Part shown: positions 44,904 through 55,205 of the stretch, one piece after another | How positions within the stretch are numbered: the stretch's first letter is position 1 | How the letters are laid out: the number at the start of each line of letters is the position of its first letter | Source: Zygnema cylindricum | Lineage: Eukaryota > Streptophyta > Zygnematophyceae > Zygnematales > Zygnemataceae | DNA: 64,000 nt | Direction: 5' to 3' | Assembly (NCBI GenBank): GCA_037447655.1 | Contig: JBBHKE010000595.1 | Span: 62,001 to 126,000 of the forward strand | Translations under genes and position numbers: made by a program | Notes under the pieces: generated by a model | Database searches by the model: none | What the model was told of the DNA's origin: nothing | The model's input: the letters and a program-made list of their open reading frames with translations, nothing else

Positions 44904-46827
44904 CCACAAGCTTAGTAGATACTCTTTGGAGATGTTTGCTGCAGATTTGTAAAAGCTGCCTTGTTCCAGCACATGTGGGTCGATGCTCCCGTGTCCATGA
45001 TCCATCCTGCATCCTTGGGACCCTCCATGGCTGCCGCCATAGCAAATAACTCCGACTCCTCTTGCTCATTGAAGCTCAAAGATTCATCTACATGAGTTGC
45101 AGAAGTTGAAAAGTGATCATTTCCTTGGGTAGAATTTCCATAAAAGCCTTTGTGATATTGGCTTTGCTGCCAACTCTGCTTGTATAAACCTGTCTCATTA
45201 GCCTTTTCAGCTTAGGACATTACCTGTATCCCTGACCCTTCTCAGAACATTAGAAAAAAGAGTAGACGATTGTCTATGTTTGGGCTCTGATTAAACTGAT
45301 TAAAACGATTTTGATTCTGGTTAAATTGATTCCTATTGTGATTAAACTAATTTCTTTTGTAAAATATTGTGGTAAAAGCTTCAACCTTTCCTTCTCATTC
45401 AAGGAGTTTAGTATTGGACTCTTCCTCCAATATAAGATTCAATGCTAATTGAAATGACCAACTAGCTTTAGCATGACTTTTTAGCTGAGCAAGCACACCA
45501 TTCATGCTACTAGGAAGACCTCTAATAAGCAAAGCTGCGTGATGAAACTCAGGAAAATGAGTCCCCAGTAGAGGAGTGTGCATCAATAAGTGAACAAAAA
45601 TTGTCACAATACTAAACCATAGTCCCCGTCGAGTATTTGTTACCCCAATTATTTCCAGCCACCAAGAGCGCCTCTTGAACATTCGCTTTCTCAAAAGCAT
45701 ATTTCAGTGATGTCTAAATCTCCCTTGTCCAAATCTCCCTTGCCTTCTTTATTTTCAGTCAAGACATGACCAAATTTTATAAAATACAAAGAATTAGATT
45801 GTTCCTTGCTGTTGATTTCTTTTTCCTCCAACTCGGATTTGTTTCATCAAGGGAGCCATCCAAGACCCCCAATATGTCAACAGTTTCAAACGAAGATTCA
45901 ACCATCGCCGCCTAGTACGCATACTTTCACATCATTCCGAACAACATAAAATGTCGGTAAGTAAATAAATTCGTCAACACACGGTGTAAGCCTTTTGTCA
46001 TCGGTCGAGTCTTGTCTCTCACTCACTAAAGCACTTGATTCCTTTCTTGTTGAGGGTCGAACTAGGTTGTTGTCCCATTCATCTCTGAAATTCCCTGTAA
46101 CACATGCACTTTTATACGACGGACATACCTTGAAGGTATGTCCTAAATCATTATAGTAAAAGCAATTTTGAGGTTGATCACCAAACTCACTCTTACTTTT
46201 AATTTTCTGAAAATGAGACTTAGATTCCTTTAGATTCCTCTCATTTGATAAGACCTTTTCATTAGCATTTTCATCTAGAACAACTCGTGTAGCTACTGTT
46301 AAGCTCCAATCCTTTTTATCAGTTAAAGTTAATCGATCTAATACACTTTTATTTTATTTAGGTAGGCTTCTCATTAACAAGAGAGCTTGTTGAGCATCTG
46401 TAATATTTCCTCTTGCCAAATCATTTTGTGCAAATAATACTTGTAGGTAAATAGAGTGTTTCTCCATACTGCCTCCTACATACTTGTATCCAATTATTTT
46501 GGTAACACTACTAAGCGAATGATATAAAGACGTTTTTGCATACATACATTTTAAGCACTTCCATAATTCAGCTGCAGTTTTAAAACTTATGTATGTCATT
46601 ACCAAATTCTCAGTCAAAGAGTTCTTGATAACCCTTAGACACTCATGTTTTTTCTTTTTCCATCCATTTGATGTTTCGGCCAAGGTACCGTCCACCACAT
46701 CCATTAGCTCTATCATCTCGAAGTAGCTCTCGAGTTCACTCTTGCAGTATTGATATTTATATCCATCATATATGGGTAGCCATGGGTGTGGGCTCATAAC
46801 GTGTTGTCCATAGCCTATTTCAACCAT
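44895..46827 (-). pseudogene. Copia gag-protease relic
   Basis: On the - strand from 46827: MVEIGYGQHVMSPHPWLPIY is a gag start, with AELWKCLKCMYAKTSLYHSL and LLLMRSLPK typical of UBN2 capsids. A further gag stretch at 45700-45395 reads AALLIRGLPSSMNGVLAQLK. Near 46170 CFYYNDLGHTFKVC is a zinc knuckle with its second Cys changed to Tyr. Near 45010 DAGWIMDHGSIDPHV resembles the protease WIxDSGA motif with DSG lost. SKEYLLSLWHEC near 44910 is the pre-integrase LWHxRLGH start. Several stops and frame changes are present; no LTR of its own is seen. Confidence 0.7.
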
Positions 46828-46859
46828 GGATTACACTTAGAAACACCACAAACTACCCC

Positions 46860-47800
46860 TAAAACTAGTTGTGTTTCAGACAGCACAAATTACTCCACAA
46901 AAAACAAAATCACCTCAAATTGCAATAATATGCAGTATACTATAGATATTGTAAACTCCTAGAGATACAGCTAAATCCACTGAGGAATCTAAAAGGTTTA
47001 AGCTCCAAAGTTTCCCAAAAACAGCTGGTAACTTCTCAAACTAACAAGGTAGACTTCTCACAGAGTGCTATGTAAACAACATTTCAGAATGAAACTTCAC
47101 AAATATATAGTTTCTAGATTATTGAATAGATCCACAAAGTTTCACATCAAAATATTAACCAGAGTGATCACACTAACAGGTCAAAGTTGCAGAAAAAAAG
47201 TTTGCCGTGTCTTTGATTAACTTAGCTGTGATACTCAAAATAATCTAAGTCCTACAAGTTATACTCAGAGATTTCATTAAGGATTGTACGGAGGCATACC
47301 AGCCTAACGGTATCTACCATCTACCTAAAATATTTAGCAAAAAGACAAACCTTTGTTGTACAGAATATTTACGCCGACACCTCCGCAGTCAACTTGCTTA
47401 GTTACTTTAGATCCTCTTATGAATCTTCGTCCGCCGACTTGATTCATACCAATCGCAGTTGCGTTGTCCGTACGGATCATATCCAAAATAACCGCAGCTG
47501 CGTTTGTCTTGTCTGCGTCGCTGCTGCACTGTACCGACGGCTTATATTTCAACTTTTCGCTCATTTCACATCAATTCGCTTCGCGATCCGCCGTCCATTT
47601 CTCAATGCTTATTCACCCCACTCACCGATTCCCTTACGTTACTTTAGTTTTATCCGTGCGTTTGCTCCCCCAATCCATGAGTCCATTCGAACCTCCACAT
47701 TGAATTGCATTACGCACATCTGTTGCAACCGCACAAAATGTCGCGTTCGCACGAAACATACTTTTTAAAACAACACCTCTAACCCTAGCAATCACTTTAA
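46860..47800. other. Unassigned spacer between copia relics
   Basis: Near 47286 tgtacggaggcataccagcc resembles 23237. The stretch 47394-47768 is relatively GC-rich and open on both strands but shows no domain. It may be part of a degenerate LTR. Confidence 0.3.
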
Positions 47801-47970
47801 GAGAAAAAGCATGGATATTAGACTTCACTTTGTATGAAAAATGTGCTTGCGAGAGTCATGAAATTGTGTTTTTTACCGGATGAGAGGATGGTAGCTGATA
47901 TGTTAACTAAAGCCCTTACAACTCCTAAGTTGCGGTTTTGCAGAGAGGTTATTAGGCTGAGTGTGTAACT
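47801..47970 (+). pseudogene. Copia RNase H C-terminus, family F
   Basis: SMDIRLHFV, then in a shifted frame LPDERMVADMLTKALTTPKL followed by RFCREVIRLSV and a stop at about 47966. The VADMLTKAL segment is the C-terminal signature of plant copia polyproteins. It lies 20 bp before an LTR start, as expected for a 3' end. Confidence 0.8.
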
Positions 47971-47991
47971 AAGTCTAAATATTTAAAGGAG

Positions 47992-48986
47992 TGTTGAAAT
48001 ATAAAATCTTTAGTTTAGTAAAGAAGGTAGTGAGGAGAGATTAAAGACTTAGAATATTTTTTGTCTAATTCAGATGTAATACTTACCTTTGATAGATGTA
48101 ATGCTTACCTTTGATAATGTGACAGTAGCAGATAGAGAGTAGAGTGTACTATACTTCTGCAGGGACACGTGTCGACAGTCGGAGATGATGCAAGTTTTAT
48201 GGAGTGGGCGCCGACAACCACATACGCGTGTCACAAATCTTACGGTGGTCTTCGGTGAATCGGACGAACGAAGACTAAACCGAACATCTGGGAGAGTACT
48301 GTACGAAATCAAAAGTAGATCGTTTATACGAAACAGATTGGACGGACGCGATCAAAGTGTGGACCACTATGACTGAGTGCGCTGTACGCACTCAACACGT
48401 TCGTACCACTGAACCAACATTGATCTGGACTTTTGTGACTGATGCTGACTAAACATGTGCAACATTAATTTTACGGACAATATCTATGAAAATCTTAAAA
48501 ACAAATAGTTAACGTTTAGCGCATTAATAAAAGTGTTACACTTCTCATTTAGGTGCAAGTAGTAATTAGGGTTTTTGAAATACTCACGGTACCATGACGC
48601 ACAGGTTTTATACTTTGTCGGAAGTAAGAGAAGTACTATAGTACGGCCACCCGAATTTGTGTGACCAGTAGATACTCACTGTGAGTATTTAGTTTAGGAC
48701 TTAGCCAATTTTGAATCATCCAGATTTGGAATTATGATATTTTAAGGGCAGTTTTTGGGAATCTTCTAGACGTCATATCTTATGATTTACTCTGTCATTT
48801 GGGCTGCAATTTTGGAAATCTTCAGTTTACTCTGTTGTGTAACAGTTTTGCAAATTTGAGGCATATTGGTATTTTGAGTCATATTTAGTTTTGCAAATTT
48901 GAGGCATATTGGTATTTTGAGTCCTATTTTGTGTCTGCTGAAAGTTGGCTGTTGAGTAGGTGTTTTATAGTTTTTGTTGTTTTTCA
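47992..48986 (+). mobile_element. LTR and leader, copia family F, copy 2
   Basis: Starts tgttgaaatataaaatct after an RNase H end, so it acts as the 3' LTR of the relic to its left. It is also followed by a 5' leader and gag ATG, so it is also the 5' LTR of something to its right. Such LTR sharing arises by recombination between tandem copies. A 12-bp and a ~55-bp internal duplication (acctttgatagatgtaat; aaatttgaggcatattggta, twice) distinguish it from copy 1. Confidence 0.7.
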
Positions 48987-49080
48987 TGTCGACTTCCACT
49001 ACTACTGCTGGTTCTCCTCCTGCAACGGTTGTTGTAGAACATCACCCTTTGTCACGTTCCCTTTTGAGAAAAAAACAATA
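48987..49080 (+). pseudogene. gag: Family F gag start fragment, copy 2
   Basis: MSTSTTTAGSPPATVVVEHH continues HPLSRSLLRKKTIIKPP before homology to any gag is lost. Truncated. Confidence 0.6.
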
Positions 49081-49727
49081 ATTAAACCTCCAACAATTAC
49101 TAAAAATAATAATAATAAAATAATAGTTAAACCTCCACTCCACCCACTACTCCTCCAACTAATGGGATGGTACTTTTGGACCTTGATTTTAAACAAAAAA
49201 GAAATAAGAGAAGGGTTTAAATGCTATGAGTTTTACAGTTTTATGTTATGACTTTTGGAGTAATTATTAGTTTTTTCGCGAAAGAAACGCAATACCTACA
49301 GTGAGGGAAAGACAATTGTGCAATCTTGTTATTCTATTTCAAAAAAAAAAAATCCGATTTACATATGAATTAGTAAGATACAATTTTTCATTATAACAAT
49401 TTCATAAACAACAAAAAAGAGTAGTTTTATCTTACAATGTTGCACTTTACAGTAGCTGTTTAGGTATTAAACCAGGAAACAAAATATTTTTTTATGAGGA
49501 AATTGTTAATTCACTAGATAGGATCTAAAATTCAATGTAAGAAAGAAAAAAATGGTTAATCCAAACACAAATTTCGGTTACATCAAAACATAAAGTCTGT
49601 TAACAAATTTAATAATAGAAAAAAAAATCTCTAAAGTTGCTAAAATAAATATTTGAAAGAAGAAGAGGCCCATCAAATGGGGAAGGGAGAGACTGTGTCT
49701 GGTGAAATGTTTTCAACACAATAGGGA
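49081..49727. other. AT-rich spacer
   Basis: No gene or clear repeat. It ends at the purine tract that element C entered. Confidence 0.4.
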
Positions 49728-49775
49728 TGGTGGAGGGAGGAGGGAGGAAGGAGGGAGGAGGGAGGAGGGAGGAGG
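49728..49775 (+). repeat. GGAGG purine tract, left of element C
   Basis: (GGGAGGA)n-like repeat whose last five bases GGAGG (49771-49775) form the left target duplication of element C. It continues at 55778. Confidence 0.9.
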
Positions 49776-50257
49776 TGTTAGGACATTTGTGGAATCGGGT
49801 GTTAGACGATTCAGTCTTTTGTTCGATTTCTCGTCTAAGTCTTGTATGTCGTTTCGCGTCACGTATATTTGTTTGTTCGGTACGGTAGTATGTTTGTTGT
49901 ACGTTTGTTTTGGTTCGTTGTGTTGTGTTGTACCGGGTGTGCTGACTAGCACACTGTTTCAGTCTTGTTTCAGTCTTGCTGCCAGATGTTGACTTGTAGT
50001 GAGGTGTTTGAGAGGCACGTTTTTTTGTGCCGTGTATTCTAAAGTTTGTTGTGTGTTCTGTAGACTATATAGTAGTCAGTTTGGGTAAAAGGTTAAGTAA
50101 CAAAAAGGGAGAGAAATTATGTACAGAAAAAGCTTCGGTGTAATATATTTTTATATTGGCCGATGTGATCTGTGAATGTTCTTATGTGTATGATTAATGG
50201 TGAATGCTTCCGCTGTGCCATTAAGTTTAATCTGAGTGGTTTATAGTTCTCTTTACA
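49776..50257 (+). repeat. 5' LTR of element C
   Basis: 482 bp, tgttaggacatttg to tctttaca. It holds an 11-bp tandem duplication of tttcagtcttg near 49957-49981 that is absent from the 3' LTR. taatatatttttatat near 50140 is a TATA-like candidate. Confidence 0.95.
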
Positions 50258-50259
50258 TT

Positions 50260-50271
50260 TGGTATCGGAGC
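50260..50271 (+). promoter_or_regulatory. Primer binding site of element C
   Basis: TGGTATCGGAGC, two bases after the LTR, resembles the complement of initiator tRNA-Met (TGGTATCAGAGC). Confidence 0.85.
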
Positions 50272-50311
50272 AGGCTTTACTCCCAGGGAGGAGTGTGTGA
50301 GGTTCGGCAGG

Positions 50312-53300
50312 ATGGGAAAGAAGAAGAAATGCACTCCATCTTCAGCTGTCGGTCAAAGGCTTACACCGGAGCCTTCGGAGGACCAGCGATCCCCCGAAGT
50401 TCCTTCCCGTGAGCCTAGTGAAAGGGAACTCAGCTTTGGAGGGGGATTTGGAGGGGACAGACCCGGTTTTGTTCCGAAGTCTGAAGAATCCCTTCCTCCG
50501 GATCCCTTCAGTCAGAATAGGACCAGTGGCAGTGGTACCAGTTTTGAGCCCAGTCCTCGTTTTACTTTTGATGAGTGGATGCGGGCAATGAAAGAGAGGA
50601 GTAAGGTAGAAAAGAAAGTCAGTAAAGGAAAGAAGAAAATGAAGGGGCCGAGTCCCAGCTCCAGTGACAGTGAGAGTTCGAAAAGCTCGAAAAGTTCAGA
50701 AAATTCAGAAAGCAGTGAAGATGAAAAAGCTAAGAAAAATAGGATACGGAAAGGAAAGGCAAAAATGGTGGATGAAGACCTGGATGTTGGAGATGACGTT
50801 GAGAAAGATGATTCTTTCCGGATGCCCGGAAAAGCCATATTGTTTAATGGTTCGAATTATATGGTGTGGAAGAAATACATCAGAGGACAGTTGGTCCTTA
50901 AAAATTTGTGGAGGATAGTTACAGGTGAAGAAAAGAGGCCCAAGGATTTGAAAGGTCGACAGTTGTGGTTGCGAAAGGATATTTCCGCCTACACTGGATT
51001 AATGCAAAGTTGTACGGGTTCGGCTTTAGACTTCTTTTTGGCCTACGGCACTGCACATGAGTGTTGGGTGGGCCTTGAGGGTCAGTTTGAGAAAGGAGTA
51101 CAGGATAAGGGGCAATATGTCTTCAAAGAATTAATTCAATTCAAGTTTAAGCCGAATGAATCAATTGATGATGCTGTTAAGAGGTTTAATATTCTTGTCG
51201 AACAACTTACCAATCTTGGTAGAATGTTGGATGAGGAGCACAAACTTCAAGTTTTTCTAAACGGCCTTCCGGAGTATCTTCGGAATCCTTGTGATATTCT
51301 CCAGTCCAAGAAGCGGGCAACGTATGAATATGCCGTGAGCTATTTAAAGAAAGTAGATAAAGCAAGGGAAGGTTCGAGCAAAGGGGCCGGAAAAACAGCC
51401 TCGCTCAATGTTGCTGCCGCACTTGAAACCCCAGATCTCAATCTACTTCGTGGAGGGGCTCCAAGGGGAACACCCCGAGGTCGAGGTGGCGGCGGTAGAG
51501 GAGGTGGAAGAGAGAGACCGAATGGCAGTAAGGTTCAGGCTGATTCTAATGCCTCGAACGTTACGTGCTACAAGTGCCAAAAACAAGGACACTTTGCGGC
51601 TGAATGTCCAGACAAGGAAAAACAGTGTTACATTTGTAAGCGTTGGGGGCATGTGAGTACACAATGTTATGATAGAGTTGATGGTGGTTCGGAAAGAGGA
51701 GGTGGACAAGGTGACCGTGGCCGTGGCCGTGGCCGTGGTGGAGGCCGAGGTCGTGGGCCCAGTCGTGGAGGAAGTCATGGGTATTACACGGAGTTTGGTG
51801 ACAAGTCCGGAGATGGATTTCAAAATTTCTCGATTTCACTTGACATGGATTTGGATTCGGTTTTTGATGAGGATGCTACTACGGAGTGGATTATTGACTC
51901 CGGTGCAACTCATCATGTGTGTACGGATAAGACACTCTTTGAGGAGATGATCACGTTGACAGTTCCAAAGAACATTAAGGTTGCTAGTGGCCATGTGATC
52001 CCAGTTGATACAATCGGAACCGTTCGGTTGGACTTACCGGTTCAAGATGTGTTCGGAAATGAGAGAGTGACTTCAACAAGGTTTCATAATGCTCTCTACA
52101 TTCCGAATGGAGCCGTGAATCTTGTAAGTGTACCACAGATTCAGAAAGCCGGCGGTCAAGTGGTTTCAAAATCAGATTTCAGTATCGTAGTGGAAAATTC
52201 TAAAGGGACACAAGTGGCTTCTGGATTCGTGACGGATAGCATGCATAGTTGCTTGATTTGGAGAAGACCGAAAGTTAAGGGTCAGGCCGTGTCTTTGGCC
52301 AATCAGTTTTCACTCCAGAAAGGTAACCTCAGTCTATGGCATCACCGTATGTGCCATACCTCCGAGGGGAACCTTAAGCGGATGATTCGAAATTCTTCGG
52401 TTCGAGGAATGGAACTCACTACCGGAGAGAAGGTGAATGGATGTGGTGGTTGTAGTAAGGGGAAGCAAAAACGCAAGCCACATCCGGTTAAAGATGTAAA
52501 GCATCGGGCCAAAAGTCCATTAGAACTTATTCATGTGGATCTTTGTGGCCATGTTATGCCAAGGTCTTTGGGTGGGCATCTCTACATTTTTGTTATTGTT
52601 GATGACTATTCACGGAAATCTTGGGTTCATTTGTTGAAGCATAAATCGGATGCTTTTGAGAAGTTTCAAGAGTGGGTTGTGATGGCCGAGCGTCAATCGG
52701 ACCACAAATTGAAATCGGTGAGGTCGGATAACGGAGGTGAATTTGTGGCTTTCACGGAGTTTTGTAAGGAGAAGGGGATTAGGCAGCAATTTACGGCTCC
52801 TTATTCTCCCGAATCGAATGGGATTGCGGAGAGAAAGAATCGAACTCTCCAAGAAATGGTCCGTGCCATGATACATAGTAGTGGGCAAAATTTCTTTTTG
52901 TGGGGAGATGCCATTCTCACCGCCAATTACATTTGCAACCGGCGGTTGACTTCAATTTCGGGTGATAAGACCCCGGATGAGTTGTGGAGTGGGGTTGTGC
53001 CGTCCGTCCGACATTTACGCATTTGGGGATGTAAGGCAACCGTCTATGTTGAACGTACACAAAGGATGGGGAAATTTTCTGCGAGGAGTTGGACAGGAAT
53101 ATTTGTTGGGTATAGCACCAAAGGGAGCCTGTACCGTGTGTATGACCCGAGTAGGAGAGTGGTGTTTGAATCTCGAAATGTTGATTTCCACGAGGATCTT
53201 AAATCCGTAATGGAATCAGCTGGGAAAGTACAGAAGGATTTAGATTTTGAGGAGAAACATGAAGTGGAAGAGAATTCGGATTTGCAGGAATCGGATTCCG

Positions 53301-53620
53301 ATGAGGAAGAAGTTCCTCTTACCAAAGTGAAGTTCGATCGGTTTGTTCCAATTCGAAAATCAGATTCCGATGTCCGAAGCGATGGGATTTTGAGTTCTCG
53401 GTCTTCAGTAAGAACTCAGTCTACATTAAAATCAAAAGGTAGCTTACCATCAGTGAGGGAAGAGAATGATAAAGAAGAAGATGTGAATGTGGTTCGGCGA
53501 AGTACCCGTGAGACGAAGGGGAAGAAACCGGCCAGATTATCGTTTGATCGGCTTGGTGGAGATGTTTCGAACTCTAATTACTTTATTTCAGAGGCTAAAG
53601 AGGATGACTTCCTCTTATAG
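50312..53620 (+). CDS. gag-pol: Element C Gag-protease-integrase polyprotein
   Basis: 1102 residues from the first ATG after the PBS (MGKKKKCTPS; a GTG five codons upstream is in frame but not needed). Order: Lys/Ser/Glu-rich leader (1-165), UBN2 capsid (about 170-345, GKAILFNGSNYMVWKKYIRG), RGG-rich stretch, two CCHC knuckles (CYKCQKQGHFAAEC about 419, CYICKRWGHVSTQC about 439). The aspartic protease follows (WIIDSGATHHV, Asp about 529), then integrase zinc motif HHRMCH...CGGC (about 676) and catalytic core D743, D806, E840. The core is DD33E rather than the usual copia DD35E. An acidic/serine tail follows. The frame ends at TAG (53618). The protein would build the particle, mature it and integrate the cDNA. 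No lesion is seen. Confidence 0.95.
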   Translation: MGKKKKCTPSSAVGQRLTPEPSEDQRSPEVPSREPSERELSFGGGFGGDRPGFVPKSEESLPPDPFSQNRTSGSGTSFEPSPRFTFDEWMRAMKERSKVEKKVSKGKKKMKGPSPSSSDSESSKSSKSSENSESSEDEKAKKNRIRKGKAKMVDEDLDVGDDVEKDDSFRMPGKAILFNGSNYMVWKKYIRGQLVLKNLWRIVTGEEKRPKDLKGRQLWLRKDISAYTGLMQSCTGSALDFFLAYGTAHECWVGLEGQFEKGVQDKGQYVFKELIQFKFKPNESIDDAVKRFNILVEQLTNLGRMLDEEHKLQVFLNGLPEYLRNPCDILQSKKRATYEYAVSYLKKVDKAREGSSKGAGKTASLNVAAALETPDLNLLRGGAPRGTPRGRGGGGRGGGRERPNGSKVQADSNASNVTCYKCQKQGHFAAECPDKEKQCYICKRWGHVSTQCYDRVDGGSERGGGQGDRGRGRGRGGGRGRGPSRGGSHGYYTEFGDKSGDGFQNFSISLDMDLDSVFDEDATTEWIIDSGATHHVCTDKTLFEEMITLTVPKNIKVASGHVIPVDTIGTVRLDLPVQDVFGNERVTSTRFHNALYIPNGAVNLVSVPQIQKAGGQVVSKSDFSIVVENSKGTQVASGFVTDSMHSCLIWRRPKVKGQAVSLANQFSLQKGNLSLWHHRMCHTSEGNLKRMIRNSSVRGMELTTGEKVNGCGGCSKGKQKRKPHPVKDVKHRAKSPLELIHVDLCGHVMPRSLGGHLYIFVIVDDYSRKSWVHLLKHKSDAFEKFQEWVVMAERQSDHKLKSVRSDNGGEFVAFTEFCKEKGIRQQFTAPYSPESNGIAERKNRTLQEMVRAMIHSSGQNFFLWGDAILTANYICNRRLTSISGDKTPDELWSGVVPSVRHLRIWGCKATVYVERTQRMGKFSARSWTGIFVGYSTKGSLYRVYDPSRRVVFESRNVDFHEDLKSVMESAGKVQKDLDFEEKHEVEENSDLQESDSDEEEVPLTKVKFDRFVPIRKSDSDVRSDGILSSRSSVRTQSTLKSKGSLPSVREENDKEEDVNVVRRSTRETKGKKPARLSFDRLGGDVSNSNYFISEAKEDDFLL

Positions 53621-53626
53621 CAACTA
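53618..53626 (+). promoter_or_regulatory. Putative readthrough stop, TAG CAA CTA
   Basis: TAG at 53618-53620 ends the Gag-PR-IN frame. The next six bases CAACTA match CAR-YYA, and the same frame continues as RT (QLVNDTISGFGDPQSYSEA). Element B has TAA CAATCA at the identical place. In plants UAG CAR YYA allows a few percent of ribosomes to insert an amino acid (tobamovirus replicase; the SIRE1 element uses a leaky stop). Here it would set the ratio of structural plus IN proteins to RT. Inference only. Confidence 0.6.
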
Positions 53627-54520
53627 GTGAATGACACAATTTCCGGTTTCGGAGATCCTCAATCTTATTCGGAGGCTCGGAATTTGGGTGAGTGGGAAAC
53701 TAAGTGGAAGGCGGCTTGGGAAAAGGAATACAAGTCAATTGTTGATAATCGGACTTTTGAAGAGGTTGAATTACCATCGGGTAAGAAAGCTATTGACGCC
53801 AAATGGGTATTTAAGACAAAGACAGGTGCGTCTGGTGAGGTGATAAAGTATAAAGCGAGATTAGTGTGTAAAGGTTTTCAACAGCGAGAGGGGGTTGATT
53901 ATACTGAAACGTATGCTCCCGTTGTTAAGTTTGATTCTTTGAGAATGATTGTGGCCTTGGCAGCGGCTGGTAAGAAACACATCCATCAAATGGATGTGGA
54001 GACGGCTTTTTTGAATGGTGAGCTTGAAGAGGAAGTGTATATGAAAGTTCCGGAGGGGGTGACTTCTCAACCAACTATTGTGTGGAGACTTCGGAAGTCT
54101 TTATATGGGCTGAGGCAAGCCCCGAGAACGTGGTATTTAAGACTCCATAAGGTGTTAATTGATTTCGGTTTTGTTCGGACTACTTCAAATTCCGGTGTTT
54201 ATTTGAAAGGTGAAGGTGAGAATGAAGTGATATTTTCAGTTTATGTTGATGAATTCATCATGAATTTGGATAGCTTGATTGTGATTATGGATTTAAAAAA
54301 ATTTATGCGGCAACATTTTAAAGTGACGAATTTGGGGGATGTGAAATATATTTTAGGAATTGAGGCTATTCGGGATGCATCTGGATGCATCAAGCTCAGT
54401 CAAGAGCAATATTGCAAGGAGGTTTTAGCACGGTTTTCTATGACTGATGCTAAATCGCTTTCAACTCCCTTGGATCCGAAAGAGCAATATTTGAGTGTCA
54501 AAAAATTTGGAGACAGTTAA
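53621..54520 (+). pseudogene. Element C reverse transcriptase (readthrough frame)
   Basis: In frame with the upstream polyprotein across the TAG. Copia RT landmarks: SGKKAIDAKWVFKTKTGASG, YTETYAPVVKFDSLRMIVAL, HQMDVETAFLNGELEEEVYM, SLYGLRQAPRTWYLRLH. The catalytic box reads YVDE (54242-54253) instead of YVDD, so one metal-binding Asp is replaced by Glu. Element B keeps YVDD. The frame is lost near 54500 in a run of six A. With the two lesions this copy's RT is probably dead or weak. There is no ATG near its start, so expression would depend on readthrough. Confidence 0.85.
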
Positions 54521-55180
54521 GGTGTCGTATCGAGAAGCAATCGGCAGTTTGATATATTTGAGTGTGGGAACGCGTCCAGATATTTCAGCTGCAGTTTTTG
54601 TTGTCAATAGGTATTGCCAAGCACCAAAGAAATCGCATAGGGAGGCGGTGAAACGGATCTTCCGATATTTGGTTGGCACGATCAGCCTCGGATTGGTTTT
54701 TGAATCGGAAGGAGATTTGGAATGTTTTGGAAAGTGCAATGCAGAATGGGGAGGAGATTATGATTTCGGAAAATCAACTTCTGGATATGCATTTTTATTC
54801 GGTGGAGCAGCTATTTCATGGAGTTCAGTCGACTATGGCCAGTGGCCTTAAGTTCACCAGAGGCCGAATATGTATCAGCCTGACATGCGTCGAAGGCTGC
54901 GGTTTGGGTGAAAGAAATGCTTGGAGAGTTATGCATTCCAGTTGGATGTATGAATGTATTTTTTGATAGCATGAGTTCTATGGCAGTGATCAAAAATCCT
55001 ATATTTCATAAAAGGACTAAACATATCAGAATTCAGTGGTATTTTATTCGAGATTTAGTGAGAGAAAACGAACTTGAATTTGTCTTTGTTACTAGTGTAG
55101 AGGAAGCAGCTGACATGCTTACTTAGTCAGCAATACAAGATGTTTTTGTGAGAGGTAGGCCTAAGCTAGGCTTGCTGTGA
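54500..55180 (+). pseudogene. Element C RNase H, frameshifted
   Basis: After a 1-nt shift in the A run (about 54500-54506) the frame reads VSYREAIGSLIYLSVGTRPD, KSHREAVKRIFRYLVGTISL, and GGAAISWSS. A second shift near 54830 leads to ALSSPEAEYVSA, a TGA, then VKEMLGELCIPVGCMNVFFD and NPIFHKRTKHIRIQWYFIRD, and a TAG after AADMLT, ending GRPKLGLL at 55180. The protein is recognisable but not translatable as one chain. Confidence 0.85.
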
Positions 55181-55191
55181 GAATATTCCAC

Positions 55192-55205
55192 AATGAGAGG
55201 GGAAA
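55192..55205 (+). promoter_or_regulatory. Polypurine tract of element C
   Basis: AATGAGAGGGGAAA directly before the 3' LTR; plus-strand primer site. Confidence 0.85.
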
